A DNA stretch of 30,902 nucleotides, from positions 1 through 30,902 of the forward strand of contig CALBGD010000376.1 of the NCBI GenBank assembly GCA_937893735.1. Direction: 5' to 3'. Both the position numbers and the translations under genes were made by a program. Numbering within the stretch: position 1 is the first letter of the stretch; each line of letters opens with the position of its first letter. The stretch comes from an uncultured Clostridia bacterium (lineage in GTDB: Bacteria; Bacillota; Clostridia; Oscillospirales; Ruminococcaceae). The notes below the pieces were generated by a model, which did no database searches, was not told where the DNA came from, and saw only the letters and a program-made list of their open reading frames with translations. Below, piece after piece: positions 30,891 through 30,902 of this stretch.

Positions 30891-30902
30891 ATGGCTATTA
30901 AG
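30891..30902 (+). CDS. rplB: 50S ribosomal protein L2, first codons only
   Basis: ATG GCT ATT AAG encodes MAIK, the usual L2 start, preceded by AAGGAG and 17 bases after rplW. Operon order S10-L3-L4-L23-L2 makes this call likely even with four codons. The rest lies outside the window. Confidence 0.85.

Overview
The window looks like a chromosomal origin region of a member of the Clostridia, most likely Ruminococcaceae (Ruminococcus-like). This is inferred from gene order and protein flavour; no database was searched. The order dnaA-dnaN-yaaA-recF-remB runs leftward on the minus strand, as in Bacillus, and gyrB lies beyond it. The S10 ribosomal protein operon closes the right end.

Left arm (1-7408): gyrB (partial), an uncertain short ORF, rpsT and a flavin-binding PPOX protein on the plus strand, then remB, recF, yaaA, dnaN, dnaA and a small membrane protein on the minus strand. 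The rpsT-PPOX pair separates remB from gyrB and runs against the fork that would leave the origin. Two non-coding stretches, 5306-5575 and 7475-7990, are packed with a 9-mer related to the DnaA box (TTTTCAACA). The dnaA-dnaN spacer also carries a box, GC-cluster, trinucleotide-repeat and AT-tract layout very like the Bacillus subtilis basal unwinding system.

Middle (7991-18522): an HD-domain phosphohydrolase and a lipoprotein form one minus-strand unit. A divergent consensus promoter with a long leader hairpin drives a GH5-like lipoprotein that has lost its catalytic acid/base. Next come a 52-residue protein and a FliK-like/FlhB-C-like gene pair, divergent from a cheA-cheW-cheR-cheB operon. 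No flagellar structural gene, CheY or receptor gene is in the window.

Right (18537-28332): adenine deaminase and a serine beta-lactamase-like hydrolase lie on the minus strand; the hydrolase has no normal start codon after its promoter. Aspartate kinase faces the other way. A plus-strand gene run follows: DUF115-like protein, divergent thymidylate synthase, Nudix hydrolase, an NYN nuclease-like protein with six OST-HTH/LOTUS-like repeats, and an M14-type deacylase-like protein with a degenerate zinc site.

Right end (28532-30902): a strong promoter and a ~300-nt structured leader precede rpsJ-rplC-rplD-rplW-rplB. A duplicated hairpin module sits between rpsJ and rplC.

The most interesting candidates are the variant origin (altered DnaA boxes plus trio repeat), the NYN-LOTUS array protein, the FliK/FlhB-like pair beside a chemosensory operon, and two apparent pseudoenzymes.
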